Part shown: one piece after another, positions 1 to 9,155 of the stretch | How positions within the stretch are numbered: the first letter of the stretch is position 1 | How the letters are laid out: every line of letters begins with the position of its first letter | Origin: Klebsiella pneumoniae | GTDB lineage: Bacteria; Pseudomonadota; Gammaproteobacteria; Pseudomonadales; Pseudohongiellaceae | NCBI GenBank assembly: GCA_945902215.1 | Contig: CAMDML010000019.1 | Span: 1 to 46,338, forward strand | Length of the DNA stretch: 46,338 nt | Direction of reading: 5' to 3' | Notes under the pieces: generated by a model | The model's input: the letters and a program-made list of their open reading frames with translations, nothing else | Database searches by the model: none | What the model was told of the DNA's origin: nothing | Program-made: the position numbers and the translations under genes

Positions 1-4
1 GTGA

Positions 5-78
5 GGGCCATGGATGGCCCGAGTCGAAGTGCACACGGATGTGCGTCTACGGTCCCGGCAATGCACCATAGGTCCCGG
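5..78. other. Structured non-coding element at left edge
   Basis: Two adjacent perfect hairpins are visible. The first pairs GGGCCA (5-10) with TGGCCC (15-20) around TGGA. The second pairs GCACA (31-35) with TGTGC (40-44) around CGGA. They are followed by a direct repeat of GGTCCCGG at 51-58 and 71-78, with a period of 20. Both loops contain GGA and sit in a similar GGATG context. I see no gene between 1 and 234; an open frame over 1-201 has an R/S/H-rich translation unlike a real protein. The element could be the end of a dispersed intergenic repeat or the 3' region of a transcript from beyond the window. Confidence 0.4.
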
Positions 79-98
79 CCTCACTCACGGCACTCCCC

Positions 99-126
99 CT
101 TGAAATCCCAATGCACACCCCTATCT
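99..126 (+). promoter_or_regulatory. Sigma-32 (heat-shock) promoter candidate
   Basis: CTTGAAA at 99-105 and CCCTATCT at 119-126 are separated by 13 bases. The RpoH consensus is CTTGAAA, then a spacer of about 11-16, then CCCCATnT. The -35 is a perfect match and the -10 matches at all but one position. Transcription would start near 132-135, leaving a leader of about 100 bases before the small heat-shock gene. Confidence 0.7.
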
Positions 127-155
127 TCTACTTGCGCCAGGAGCTCACCCAGAGT

Positions 156-234
156 CCTGGCCGAAACGGCACTGGTTCTCCGGAACAGGCCACAACATTA
201 ACCTTGGTTTCTATTGCTTGATGAGGATATGAAA
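156..234 (+). promoter_or_regulatory. ROSE-like RNA thermometer in the hsp20 leader
   Basis: The leader contains a hairpin GCCG-AAA-CGGC (160-170) and a hairpin GTTC-TCCG-GAAC (175-186). Close to the start codon, TTGCT (214-218) faces AGGA of the Shine-Dalgarno (224-227) across a five-base loop. ROSE thermometers in hsp20 leaders are defined by a 3' hairpin in which UYGCU pairs imperfectly with AGGA and melts on heating. The motif, the spacing and the gene family all fit. Pairing was checked by eye only. Confidence 0.6.
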
Positions 235-690
235 ATGACTCTTGATTTTGCACCCCTGTACCGCTCCACCATTGGCTTTGATCACCTTGCTTCGCTGCTC
301 GATTCTGCAACGAATAGCGCACGCAGCCAGCCAGCGTTTCCACCCTACAACATCGAATTACTGGAAAAAGACAAATACCGCATCACCATGGCCGTGGCGG
401 GATTCAGCGAAGAAGACATACAACTGGAAAGCGAGAACAACACCTTGACGGTATCAGCAAACAAGCTCGATAAAGTTGGCGAAACCAAGCGCAGCTATTT
501 GCATCAGGGTATTGCTGAGCGCAACTTCAAGCGCCAGTTCAAACTGGCTGACCATGTGAAAGTGGTCGCTGCCAACCTCAGCAACGGTCTGTTGCACATC
601 GAGTTGGCCCGGGAAATTCCGGAAGCGATGAAACCGCGGTCAATTCCGATCAATGGCCGCTATGTGCAGCCTTTGTTGAAGTCAGCCTGA
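235..690 (+). CDS. ibpA: Small heat-shock protein, IbpA/Hsp20 family
   Basis: This is an ATP-independent holdase chaperone of 151 residues that binds unfolding proteins and inclusion bodies in the cytoplasm. The N-terminus (PLYRSTIGFDHL) matches the IbpA signature. The alpha-crystallin domain covers roughly residues 35-130 with PPYNIEL, AVAGFSEEDI and GIAERNFKRQF, and ends in the LSNGLL motif. The C-terminal tail carries the I-x-I anchor (SIPIN). ATG 235 is chosen because GAGGA (223-227) lies seven bases upstream; ATG 229 is too close to it. The gene stands alone, behind a sigma-32-like promoter and a thermometer-like leader, so heat induction at both the transcriptional and translational level is likely. 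Confidence 0.95.
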   Translation: MTLDFAPLYRSTIGFDHLASLLDSATNSARSQPAFPPYNIELLEKDKYRITMAVAGFSEEDIQLESENNTLTVSANKLDKVGETKRSYLHQGIAERNFKRQFKLADHVKVVAANLSNGLLHIELAREIPEAMKPRSIPINGRYVQPLLKSA

Positions 691-703
691 CGCTAAACGG
701 GGC

Positions 704-740
704 GGGGACAGGCCCGGACGCAAGTCCGGCTCTGTCCTCC
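704..740. terminator. Stem-loop between convergent ibpA and batD
   Basis: GGACAG (706-711) pairs with CTGTCC (732-737). Inside it, CCGGAC (714-719) pairs with GTCCGG (724-729) around a GCAA tetraloop. It lies between two convergent genes and touches the batD stop codon. There is no strong T-run, so it may be a bidirectional terminator or an mRNA-end stabiliser. Confidence 0.5.
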
Positions 741-2506
741 TACTGTGCTTTATAAAGCGGCGGCAAGGCAAACTTGTCGCCGCTTGCCGTGTTGACGCCG
801 CGCTTGTGGAGTGCGGCGATCTGTTCGTATAACTCCTTGCTGTCGAACTTACCTTTCACATTGCTGTACAGGACGCTGTCGAGCGCTTGTGTCAGTTCGG
901 TGATGCGGGGCACGCTGCATCTACCTGCCAGATGATCGAGCGTCAGTACGCTGCTGGTATTAAAACTCGCTTGCCCCCATTTGAGCAGGGCGGTGCGGAT
1001 GTCGTGCAGGTTGTTGTTGGTGCAAGCCTTCTGCAGCACACGCAGACAAATATCGGCGTCGGGTAACTGAATAGTCCCATCCTTTTTCATCTTCGCGGGC
1101 TTGAGTGCCTGCTGCTGCGGCTGCACCAGTTCTGCGTAGGCCAGGTCGCGGCGGTTGCGCAGCCACATCATCGTACTGAACAACCATGCACAGGCAAAGA
1201 TCACCGTGGTACTGATCCAGAACAGATAGGCGCCAGAATTCTGGGTTGCTGCCTGCAGCGCTGATGTGTCTGTTGGCTCCTGGCCAGAAATTGGTACGAA
1301 ATCTACATCACTTTCAAAAAGCTCACCTGCAGATTCCGGCACAGTCAGTGTGCGTGCAGGCAGAATGGCCGTTTCCAGCGTGTTGGTTGTGGTGTTCCAC
1401 CATGGCAAGCGCACTTCTGGCAGAGCATAGCTGCCGGCGTCAGAGGCCATTATGGCAGTGCCTTCACTGCGTTTGCCAACGACACCGTTGCGGTCTGAGA
1501 CATCTTCGCGCACGGGTTGGTCTGGATAAAATTTCAGACCGGGTTGCACGGCGTATTCAAGGCCGGGCAGTAGCGAGCTACTGAGGCCTGTTGCGGTCAG
1601 CACGATGTTGCGGGTCACTGCTTCACCGACCGGGACACTGTCCAATGGGGCGCTCCAGTTTTCATCAAGCGTGAGTTCGGCGGCAGGCAGCCAGGTGGCA
1701 TCAGCCGGGAAGCTGCTGGGGCGTGGCAGTACCGTGATGGTATGAGTCTCACTGGTCAGATTGATTTCGCGGGTTTGTGAGCGGTTGTTGAAGAAGCGGT
1801 TAATGCCGCTGCGGCGGCCAACCGACGCAGTGAAGAACACCGGTGGTATCGTCAGTTCTCCGCTGCTTTGCGGATAGACCACGAAACGGCGTTCGGTAAC
1901 GTTGTAACCGATACCGTTGACCACTTCCTGGTAGTTGTCGTCGCTGCCGAGCTGCTGCACCACGGCATCGGCTACCTGCGGTGATGTCAACTGTGCGCCC
2001 TGATCGAAGCCAATGGAGTAGTAGATCTTGATCGTGTACAGCAACTGCTCCTGGACGTAGCCCTGTTCCTTGCTGACATTGGACTGGATGAAGATTTCGT
2101 CGGAAGTGTCAGTGGGGGTAGACGTGGCTTCACCGACATTGATATTGATCGGGTTGGTCATTTCAGTACCCACGCGGAACGCTGGTATCGTCAATGTGCC
2201 GGTGGTGAGCGGACGCAGCATGATGGTGAATTCATTCCAGGACTGGATGGCGCCATTGTTGTTCGTATAGCGGCTGGCGGTGCTGCTACCACCAACTTGT
2301 TCGAAATCGCGATTTAATCCAGCTAGAGAAGGCCGCGTGTTACCGAGGCTGGCATCGGTGCGGATGGTCAGCGTGAACACATCATTGATGGAGATTTCGG
2401 TGCGGTCGACGAAAGCCGACAGCAGGGCATTTTGCGCATGACTTCCTGCAGCCAGCACGAGGAGTGCAAGGCCGAGAAAGAAGCCGGTAACGAGTCGTTT
2501 CACCAT
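740..2506 (-). CDS. batD: BatD-family membrane protein
   Basis: This 588-residue protein has a signal peptide (residues 1-24, ending in GSHA), a long periplasmic part made of beta-sandwich-like repeats, a membrane helix near residues 425-450 (around FWISTTVIFACAWLF) and a cytoplasmic tail. This architecture is typical of the BatD ('oxygen tolerance') family, which sits with BatA/B/C and MoxR. The molecular role in the family is unproven; an envelope complex under a MoxR-type AAA chaperone is the usual inference. The start overlaps the end of batB/C by seven bases, implying translational coupling. It is the last gene of the operon. Confidence 0.88.
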   Translation of the reverse strand: MVKRLVTGFFLGLALLVLAAGSHAQNALLSAFVDRTEISINDVFTLTIRTDASLGNTRPSLAGLNRDFEQVGGSSTASRYTNNNGAIQSWNEFTIMLRPLTTGTLTIPAFRVGTEMTNPININVGEATSTPTDTSDEIFIQSNVSKEQGYVQEQLLYTIKIYYSIGFDQGAQLTSPQVADAVVQQLGSDDNYQEVVNGIGYNVTERRFVVYPQSSGELTIPPVFFTASVGRRSGINRFFNNRSQTREINLTSETHTITVLPRPSSFPADATWLPAAELTLDENWSAPLDSVPVGEAVTRNIVLTATGLSSSLLPGLEYAVQPGLKFYPDQPVREDVSDRNGVVGKRSEGTAIMASDAGSYALPEVRLPWWNTTTNTLETAILPARTLTVPESAGELFESDVDFVPISGQEPTDTSALQAATQNSGAYLFWISTTVIFACAWLFSTMMWLRNRRDLAYAELVQPQQQALKPAKMKKDGTIQLPDADICLRVLQKACTNNNLHDIRTALLKWGQASFNTSSVLTLDHLAGRCSVPRITELTQALDSVLYSNVKGKFDSKELYEQIAALHKRGVNTASGDKFALPPLYKAQ

Positions 2507-4332
2507 ATCTGACCTGCTGCTTGTTGTGCGGCCAGCGCGGGGTTTTGCAGTTGTTCAAACAGCCGCTGCTGGGTCTGGTAACGGAATTTGTTGCGAAGCA
2601 ATTCACCCGGATCGTCCGGAATGCGCTGCAGCCATTGCTGCATGGCCTGCTCTTCTTCGGTGTTGGGCGGTGAACCTTCAGGCGTCTGCTGATCCTGCGG
2701 CTCCTGCTCTTCGCCCTCGTTCTCCTGGTCTGCCTGTTGTTGTTGATCCTGATTCTGCTGCTCTTGTTGTTCCTGCTGATCCTGCTCGCCTTCTTGTTGC
2801 TGTTCGCTTTGTTGTTGCTGTTCGCTTTGCTGCTGACTCTGCTGATCCTGGTTCTGCTGCTCGCTATCCTGTTGTTCCTGTTCCTGTTCCTGTTGCTGCT
2901 GTTCGCTTTCGGATTCCTGTTGTTGCTGTTCTTCCTCTTGCTGTTGCTCCAGCAGCTTTTCCACAATGGCCTTGTTCTGCAAGGCATCAGAGTGGTCTGG
3001 CACCTGGGCGAGCGTGCGTTCATAAGCGGCGAGGGCTGCTTCATATTGCTGGAGGTGGGCGAGGGCGTTGCCGCGGTTGTAATGTGCCTCGGGTTCGTCC
3101 AGCAGTGACAGGTCTTGTACCACTTGTTCGAAATTTTCGCTGCGATAATTGGCCGCGGCGCGCCAGGCGGGATCACGAAACTCGGTGGCGGCTTCGGCAT
3201 AATTCGCGCCGGCAAATTCTTCGCTGCCTTGCTGATCCTTTCGTTGCCAGAGGTCTTGCCATTCGAGCGCGTAGGCTTTGTGTTCCGGCGTCATCATCAC
3301 CAGCAAGGCAAGACTGAGAAGCCATCCACGGCGGAAAGCCAGTGCAGCGAACGGCAGCGCCAGCAGCAGCAACCACGGGCCGGCTTCATTCCAGGTGTCG
3401 TATTCGCGGTCCACGACGATCAGATTTTCTTCTTCAGAAAACAGGTCGGGGGCCAGTAGGGCTTCGATATCCGCATCGGTCAGCTCCGCATCGGCATAGC
3501 GGCCGCCATTGCGCGTGGCCAGTTGTTGCAGCGGGCCACGCTCAAGACGCGGGATGACGATGGCATTATTGTTATCGCGCAGGTAGCCCTCCTGATCCAT
3601 AGGGATCGGCGCGCCATCTTCGGTGCCCAAGCCAATCACGGACAGCATGTGCCCGGAACCAGCCAGTTCGTTGGTGATGGCTGGAATGTCGCTTGGGAAA
3701 ATCCCGTCGGTCAGCAGCAGGATGTGCCCACGCGCCAGTCCACTGTTGGTTAGCAGCTCCATCGCCAGCGTCACGCCGCTGAGGGGATTGCTGCCTTTGG
3801 TCGGCATGATGTTTGGCAGCAGTGACGGCACCAGGTTGCCGATGGTTTCGACATCATCAGTCATCGGCGTCACGGCGTGGGCATCCGCGGCGTAGACGAC
3901 GAGCGCGGTCTGACCTTCCTGGCGGCGATATTCCAGGATATCCATAATCTTGCGTTGTGCGCGAACGGCGCGATTGGGGCGCAAGTCTTCGGCATACATG
4001 GACAGGGACAGATCGAACACGATGACGAGCGCATCTTCGCGCGCCTGTACCGGTACCGGGTTCTCTTCCCATGTGGGCCCGGCCAAGGCGACGATGCCTA
4101 GCAACCACACCAGCAGCAGGCCATACAACGGCCAGCTTTGTTGCGGGGTTGCGCTTTTGTCGAGCAGGTAGGGCAGCAGGCTCGAATCGATGGCCTGATG
4201 CCAACTGCTCTGGCTGCCGTGCAAGTAACGTAGCAGCAGAATCAGGGCTACAGCCGGAATCAGCGCCAGCAGAAACAGAGGGCGCAAGAAATGGAAGTTG
4301 GCGATTAAAGCTGCCGGTAGCAGGGCCATCAT
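2500..4332 (-). CDS. BatB/BatC fusion: VWA domain plus TPR and Gln/Glu-rich tail
   Basis: This 610-residue membrane protein has N-terminal hydrophobic helices at about residues 17-34 and 68-85. A von Willebrand A domain follows, with the MIDAS motif DLSLS at 107-111 and LLTDG further on. A third hydrophobic stretch lies near 320-350. After it comes a TPR pair (AHYNRGNALAHLQQYEAAL) and a very Gln/Glu-rich low-complexity tail of about 100 residues. BatB (VWA) and BatC (TPR) are separate genes in some bacteria and fused in many gammaproteobacteria. ATG 4332 is chosen because it overlaps the batA stop (TAATG); longer frames would run far into batA. The VWA domain probably binds a partner through a metal ion. 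Confidence 0.9.
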   Translation of the reverse strand: MMALLPAALIANFHFLRPLFLLALIPAVALILLLRYLHGSQSSWHQAIDSSLLPYLLDKSATPQQSWPLYGLLLVWLLGIVALAGPTWEENPVPVQAREDALVIVFDLSLSMYAEDLRPNRAVRAQRKIMDILEYRRQEGQTALVVYAADAHAVTPMTDDVETIGNLVPSLLPNIMPTKGSNPLSGVTLAMELLTNSGLARGHILLLTDGIFPSDIPAITNELAGSGHMLSVIGLGTEDGAPIPMDQEGYLRDNNNAIVIPRLERGPLQQLATRNGGRYADAELTDADIEALLAPDLFSEEENLIVVDREYDTWNEAGPWLLLLALPFAALAFRRGWLLSLALLVMMTPEHKAYALEWQDLWQRKDQQGSEEFAGANYAEAATEFRDPAWRAAANYRSENFEQVVQDLSLLDEPEAHYNRGNALAHLQQYEAALAAYERTLAQVPDHSDALQNKAIVEKLLEQQQEEEQQQQESESEQQQQEQEQEQQDSEQQNQDQQSQQQSEQQQQSEQQQEGEQDQQEQQEQQNQDQQQQADQENEGEEQEPQDQQTPEGSPPNTEEEQAMQQWLQRIPDDPGELLRNKFRYQTQQRLFEQLQNPALAAQQAAGQIW

Positions 4333-5375
4333 TACGCTCTCCCTGCTGCAGGTGAAGGTATAGCGGCAGCGGGTTTGCTGCCGGCCAGTAGCACCCATGG
4401 CATGCGCCACAACGCGATTATGAAGCTCAACGCGAGTGCAAGACCAAGCGGCCAGAAGAATAGCGCCTGCGTGGGCCGAAAGGTTTCCGCTTCCTGATCG
4501 ACCGGTTCCAGTTCATCAAGAATGCCGTAGATACGTTCGAGTTCCTCGCGATCGTGGGCACGGAAGAACTTGCCGCCAGTGCTTTCGGCGATTTGCGTCA
4601 GCGTGTCAGAGTCAAGATCGGCTGAAGGGTTCACCGTGCGCGGACCAAACAGGGAACTGGATGTGCCGGATTCGGCACCAATGCCGATGGTGTATACCTT
4701 GATGCCTTCGCGTGCCGCCAGTTCACCGGCCTGCAGTGGCGTGACTTCACCGGCGTTGTTGACACCGTCGGTCAGCATGATCAGCACGCGGCTTGCTTCG
4801 GGCCGTTCGCGCAGATGTTTGACACCCAGACCAATGCCGTCGCCGATGGCCGTGGCGTTCTCCTCGATGATACCGATCTGTGCTTCATAGAGCAGGGTTT
4901 CAACTGTGGTGCGATCAAACGTCAACGGCGCCTGGGTATAGGCGCGCGAGGCGAATAAAATCAGGCCAAGGCGATCGCCCGTGCGGCGCGCGACGAAATC
5001 GCCGACGACTGCTTTCGTTACCTGCAGGCGATTGGCACCCTGGCCGCCAAGCTGCATGTCTTGCGCTTCCATCGAGCCCGAGATGTCGACCACCAGCATC
5101 AGGTCGCGGCCTGTGGTGGGCAGTTCAATCGGCTCGCCGACCCACTGTGGCTGTGCGGTAGCGGTAACGAGCGCGATCCAGGTTGCGGCGGCGAGCAAGC
5201 CCAGCAAGAGATTGCGCACGCCTGCACGGACAGTGGTGACATCCAGGCGCGACAACACGCGGAAGAAGGGCACGTACAGTGCGGCATCGCGCGAACCTGC
5301 GCGTGGCAACAGCAGGTTGACCAGCCAAGGCAAGGGCAGTGCGGCGAACACCCAGGGCCAGACAAATTCAATCAT
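4332..5375 (-). CDS. batA: BatA-family VWA membrane protein
   Basis: This is a 347-residue protein. N-terminal helices flank a cytoplasm-side basic segment, and a VWA domain follows with MIDAS residues in VVDISGSMEAQDM (about residues 94-106) and MLTDGVNNAGE. A C-terminal membrane helix (FFWPLGLALALSFIIALW) ends the protein. It belongs to the BatA/BatB pair of the MoxR-associated operon. The start overlaps the DUF4381 gene by four bases (ATGA) and its stop overlaps the batB/C start by one base, so the run is tightly coupled. The partner protein is unknown. Confidence 0.9.
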   Translation of the reverse strand: MIEFVWPWVFAALPLPWLVNLLLPRAGSRDAALYVPFFRVLSRLDVTTVRAGVRNLLLGLLAAATWIALVTATAQPQWVGEPIELPTTGRDLMLVVDISGSMEAQDMQLGGQGANRLQVTKAVVGDFVARRTGDRLGLILFASRAYTQAPLTFDRTTVETLLYEAQIGIIEENATAIGDGIGLGVKHLRERPEASRVLIMLTDGVNNAGEVTPLQAGELAAREGIKVYTIGIGAESGTSSSLFGPRTVNPSADLDSDTLTQIAESTGGKFFRAHDREELERIYGILDELEPVDQEAETFRPTQALFFWPLGLALALSFIIALWRMPWVLLAGSKPAAAIPSPAAGRA

Positions 5376-5968
5376 GGCTTCGCCTCGACGGGCTGAGAGG
5401 CGGATGTTTTTTTGGCTGCCCGCGCGTACAAGGAGCCTTCAGCCCCTGAGCGCTTTGCGCTCAGGTCTAAATAGTAGCATTCTTCGATCCAGCGCCGGCA
5501 CAGGGTATGCAGTGCTGCAACATCAGCAGCAAACACCGGGCGATAAATACCGTCGCCAAGCACTTGGCCGGTGCCAACGGTGAACTCGGCGCTGTTGGAC
5601 TGCGCATCCAGAAAGCGGAGCCATACGCGTCCGTTCATTTTCGGTAGTGCCGGATCGTTGAAGTGTACCAGGGCAACCCGTTTGAGAATTGCATTGAAGG
5701 TCTGCAGCAATAGCAGCCCGGCTTCATTGCGTTGCATGGGGTTATGTTGCCCTTGTTGAAAACTGCGGTAGGCGGAATCGAGTTCGCGCAAGGCCGAGTC
5801 AAGCCGGCGGCGCAGGAACAGGCGCGCCAGTTGTTGCCGGTAGACCAAAAACAGCGCAAAGATGACGAGCGCGAGCAGAACCCACCAGCCGGGAGCCGGG
5901 GGCCAGAAATTCACCGCATCCGGAAGATGGATGTCGGCAAGTTCGCTTAGCGGGTCTTCTGCTTCCAT
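5372..5968 (-). CDS. DUF4381 single-helix membrane protein
   Basis: This 198-residue protein has a short N-terminus (ADIHLPDAVNFWPPAPGWW), one membrane helix (about residues 27-45) and a cytoplasmic tail. This is the DUF4381 pattern found between DUF58 and batA genes. Its biochemical function is not known; it is presumably a structural part of the MoxR/Bat assembly. It overlaps the upstream DUF58 gene by 22 bases and the downstream batA by four. Residues about 166-179 are encoded by a REP-like palindrome (5432-5474) with a near relative upstream of rne, so part of the C-terminal tail may derive from a repeat insertion. Confidence 0.85.
   Translation of the reverse strand: MEAEDPLSELADIHLPDAVNFWPPAPGWWVLLALVIFALFLVYRQQLARLFLRRRLDSALRELDSAYRSFQQGQHNPMQRNEAGLLLLQTFNAILKRVALVHFNDPALPKMNGRVWLRFLDAQSNSAEFTVGTGQVLGDGIYRPVFAADVAALHTLCRRWIEECYYLDLSAKRSGAEGSLYARAAKKTSASQPVEAKP
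5432..5474. repeat. REP-like palindrome inside a coding sequence
   Basis: CCTGAGCGC (5445-5453) and GCGCTCAGG (5457-5465) form a perfect nine-base-pair stem with a TTT loop. The 43-base unit matches 38043-38085 at 36 of 43 positions. In the other copy the stem reads TGC/GCA instead of CGC/GCG, so pairing is kept by a compensatory change. This copy lies in frame within the DUF4381 gene. Confidence 0.7.
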
Positions 5969-6909
5969 GTTTCCAGTTGGTCCATCACGACCTGGTCGGT
6001 ACGTACAGTGATCAGGGGAACCTGCAGCAGGTTCAGTTGTTCGCGCAGCCGGGCGATACGGGTGTCAAAATCAAGGTGGTAACTGTCACGGGCACTGCGC
6101 AGATGCGTGTCGATGGAACTGCGCGCGCTGCCGTCGGTAATGCTGTAGACGCCGGGGCGCGGCAGATTTTCCTCCAACGCGTCATACACCAGCACGCAGG
6201 TCATGCTGTTGTGCAGTGCAAGCTGCTGCACGTAACGCGCGCAGTCTTCGTCGTAGGCGATGAAATCACTGATGAGATAGACATTCGAGCCCGGCTTGGT
6301 GATGCGGTACATCTGCTCCAGGGCCTGGCGCAGACAGGTGGAGCTGCCAGTGCTTTCGCGGTGCTGATGCACGAGCTCTTGATTGGCATCGGCAAGCGCA
6401 TTGAGGAAGCGGAGCGCAGAACGTTTGCTGCGGCGGGGTTTCACCAGCTCCTGTTTGTCGTCGTTGAATACCACACCGCCAACGCGGTCGCCATTATCCA
6501 CCGTGGTCCAGCAAATGATTGCGGCCGCTTCCGCAGCAACTACCGACTTGAACGCCACTTGCGAACCGAAATACATGTTGTGGCTCTGGTCGACACCGAT
6601 AATTACCGGACGTTCACGCTCTTCGCGGAACACTTTGACGTAAGGGCGGCCGATGCGGGCCGTGACACGCCAGTCGATGCTGCGCACATCGTCACCGGGT
6701 TGATACACCCGGAATTCTTCGAAGTCGACTCCACGTCCCTTGACCTTGGAGATGTGCGTCCCAGACATGCCGATGCGCGTACGTGAGTTGTAATCAAGTT
6801 CAAGACATTTGGCAACGTGGCGTTGGTCCAGCAATTGTTGCAGATTGATGAACGCACCGCGGCAGCGGTACTGTTCCTGCTCGATGTTTAACTGGCGTTT
6901 GCGCGGCAT
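5947..6909 (-). CDS. DUF58 protein of the MoxR/Bat operon
   Basis: This 320-residue cytoplasmic protein carries the DUF58 signature: GRGVDFEEFRVYQPGDDVRS followed by IDWRVTARIGRPYVKVFREE (about residues 58-98), then a VWA-like fold beginning with VIIGVDQSHNM. DUF58 proteins accompany MoxR ATPases almost universally and are thought to be adaptors or substrates of the ring. It is 57 bases downstream of moxR and overlaps the DUF4381 gene by 22 bases. No clear Shine-Dalgarno precedes ATG 6909, but conserved sequence begins shortly after it. The function is inferred only from family and context. Confidence 0.9.
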   Translation of the reverse strand: MPRKRQLNIEQEQYRCRGAFINLQQLLDQRHVAKCLELDYNSRTRIGMSGTHISKVKGRGVDFEEFRVYQPGDDVRSIDWRVTARIGRPYVKVFREERERPVIIGVDQSHNMYFGSQVAFKSVVAAEAAAIICWTTVDNGDRVGGVVFNDDKQELVKPRRSKRSALRFLNALADANQELVHQHRESTGSSTCLRQALEQMYRITKPGSNVYLISDFIAYDEDCARYVQQLALHNSMTCVLVYDALEENLPRPGVYSITDGSARSSIDTHLRSARDSYHLDFDTRIARLREQLNLLQVPLITVRTDQVVMDQLETWKQKTR

Positions 6910-6966
6910 GGCATTCTTGTTGTCTGAGGATTACCTGAGATCACCTTGGGTGCACCCTGAACCGGG

Positions 6967-7926
<960 letters not shown>

Positions 7927-8090
7927 ACGGTAGGTCTCGTGCTGTCTTGGTGTTTGGTAATGGTTTGGTAACTGTCACAGGAATCGCAGTAGGGAGCACT
8001 GCGTAAGCGCAGGGATTCTATAGTGAAAGCGGGGCCAAAGAAAATGCCGCTTGAGCCCTGCGGCAACCCTGACTATATTGTGGAGGAATT

Positions 8091-9155
8091 GTGCCTCAAC
8101 CCTTGTCCGGAAACCTGCTCTTGTCCTCTACACTTTTTGTTATTGCCCGCTATTTCCTGTTTCTGCTGCCTGCCGAAATGTCCCACGAACTGGGTCTCAA
8201 GGGCCTGCGTCTGTTGCATCGTTTTGGCCTCTTGTGGTTATTACGACCGCGCCTGCCTGCAGTGCCGGTCACGGTCTTTGGGCTAAGGTTCCCGAATCCG
8301 GTGGGACTGGCTGCCGGCCTCGACAAGAACGCGGACTATATTGATGCGCTGGGTTCGCTCGGTTTTGGTTTTGTCGAGGTGGGCACCGTTACGCCGCTGC
8401 CGCAAGAGGGCAATCCCCAGCCCCGGTTGTTCCGGCTGGCAGACGAGCTCGCGATCATTAACCGCATGGGCTTCAACAACAAGGGCGTGGATCATCTAGT
8501 GGCGCAACTGAAAAAGCGCCGGTGGCACGGTATCGTCGGCGTCAACATTGGCAAGAATCTGACGACTGCCGTCGAAGATGCCGTGCAGGATTACCTGATC
8601 TGTCTGCGCAAGGTCTACAAGGTGGCCGATTATGTTGTGGTGAATTTGTCGTCACCGAATACCCCGGGTTTGCGCAACCTGCAGTTTGGTGAGCACCTGG
8701 AGCAGTTGTTGGCCGCACTGAAAAGCGAACAGGCGCAACTGTTGGCAGAACACAAGAAGAAGGTGCCCTTGCTCGTCAAGATTGCGCCTGACCTGACCAA
8801 GGAGCAAATCGCGGAAATCTCGGCCACGTTCCTCAAGCATGGTATTGAGGGTGTTATCGCCACCAATACCACGCTCGCCCGCACCGATGTCGAAGATTCC
8901 CCTTATGCGCAGGAAGCCGGCGGACTCAGCGGCCTGCCACTGCGGGGCCAGTCGACCATGGTGCTGAAAATGTTGTGCCAGGCATTGGGGCCGAAAGTCC
9001 CGGTCATCGGCGTTGGGGGTATTTTTTTGGGGACCGATGTGATTTCAAAACTGAAGTCCGGTGCCAAGCTGGTGCAGATCTACACCGGTTTCATCTATGA
9101 AGGGCCGGACCTGCTGAAAGCGGCGGTGTATGCGGCTAACAGAACCGGCTCTTGA
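8091..9155 (+). CDS. pyrD: Dihydroorotate dehydrogenase (quinone), class 2
   Basis: PyrD oxidises dihydroorotate to orotate in pyrimidine synthesis, passing electrons through FMN to the membrane quinone. The 354-residue protein has the class 2 N-terminal hydrophobic and amphipathic region, then FPNPVGLAAGLDKNADYIDA, INRMGFNNKG, the catalytic-serine region VNLSSPNTPGL, and the FMN phosphate site GVGGIFLGTD. The start is GTG 8091 with GGAGG at 8082-8086; a later ATG (8178) would cut off the conserved N-terminal membrane region. A hairpin TGCCGC/GCGGCA (8045-8050/8060-8065) precedes the ribosome binding site. The stop overlaps the next gene (TGATG). Confidence 0.96.
   Translation: MPQPLSGNLLLSSTLFVIARYFLFLLPAEMSHELGLKGLRLLHRFGLLWLLRPRLPAVPVTVFGLRFPNPVGLAAGLDKNADYIDALGSLGFGFVEVGTVTPLPQEGNPQPRLFRLADELAIINRMGFNNKGVDHLVAQLKKRRWHGIVGVNIGKNLTTAVEDAVQDYLICLRKVYKVADYVVVNLSSPNTPGLRNLQFGEHLEQLLAALKSEQAQLLAEHKKKVPLLVKIAPDLTKEQIAEISATFLKHGIEGVIATNTTLARTDVEDSPYAQEAGGLSGLPLRGQSTMVLKMLCQALGPKVPVIGVGGIFLGTDVISKLKSGAKLVQIYTGFIYEGPDLLKAAVYAANRTGS

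Noticed and set aside
1-201. Possible small gene at the left edge
   Set aside because: The translation is rich in Arg, Ser and His without motifs; hairpins and direct repeats explain the sequence better.
5977-6786. 269-codon plus-strand frame under the DUF58 gene
   Set aside because: It is a mirror frame of a clearly conserved gene and has no recognisable domain.
8051-8079. TTGAGC-N17-TATATT as the pyrD promoter
   Set aside because: The start point would fall at about 8086, inside the ribosome binding site, so it could not give a normal pyrD message.
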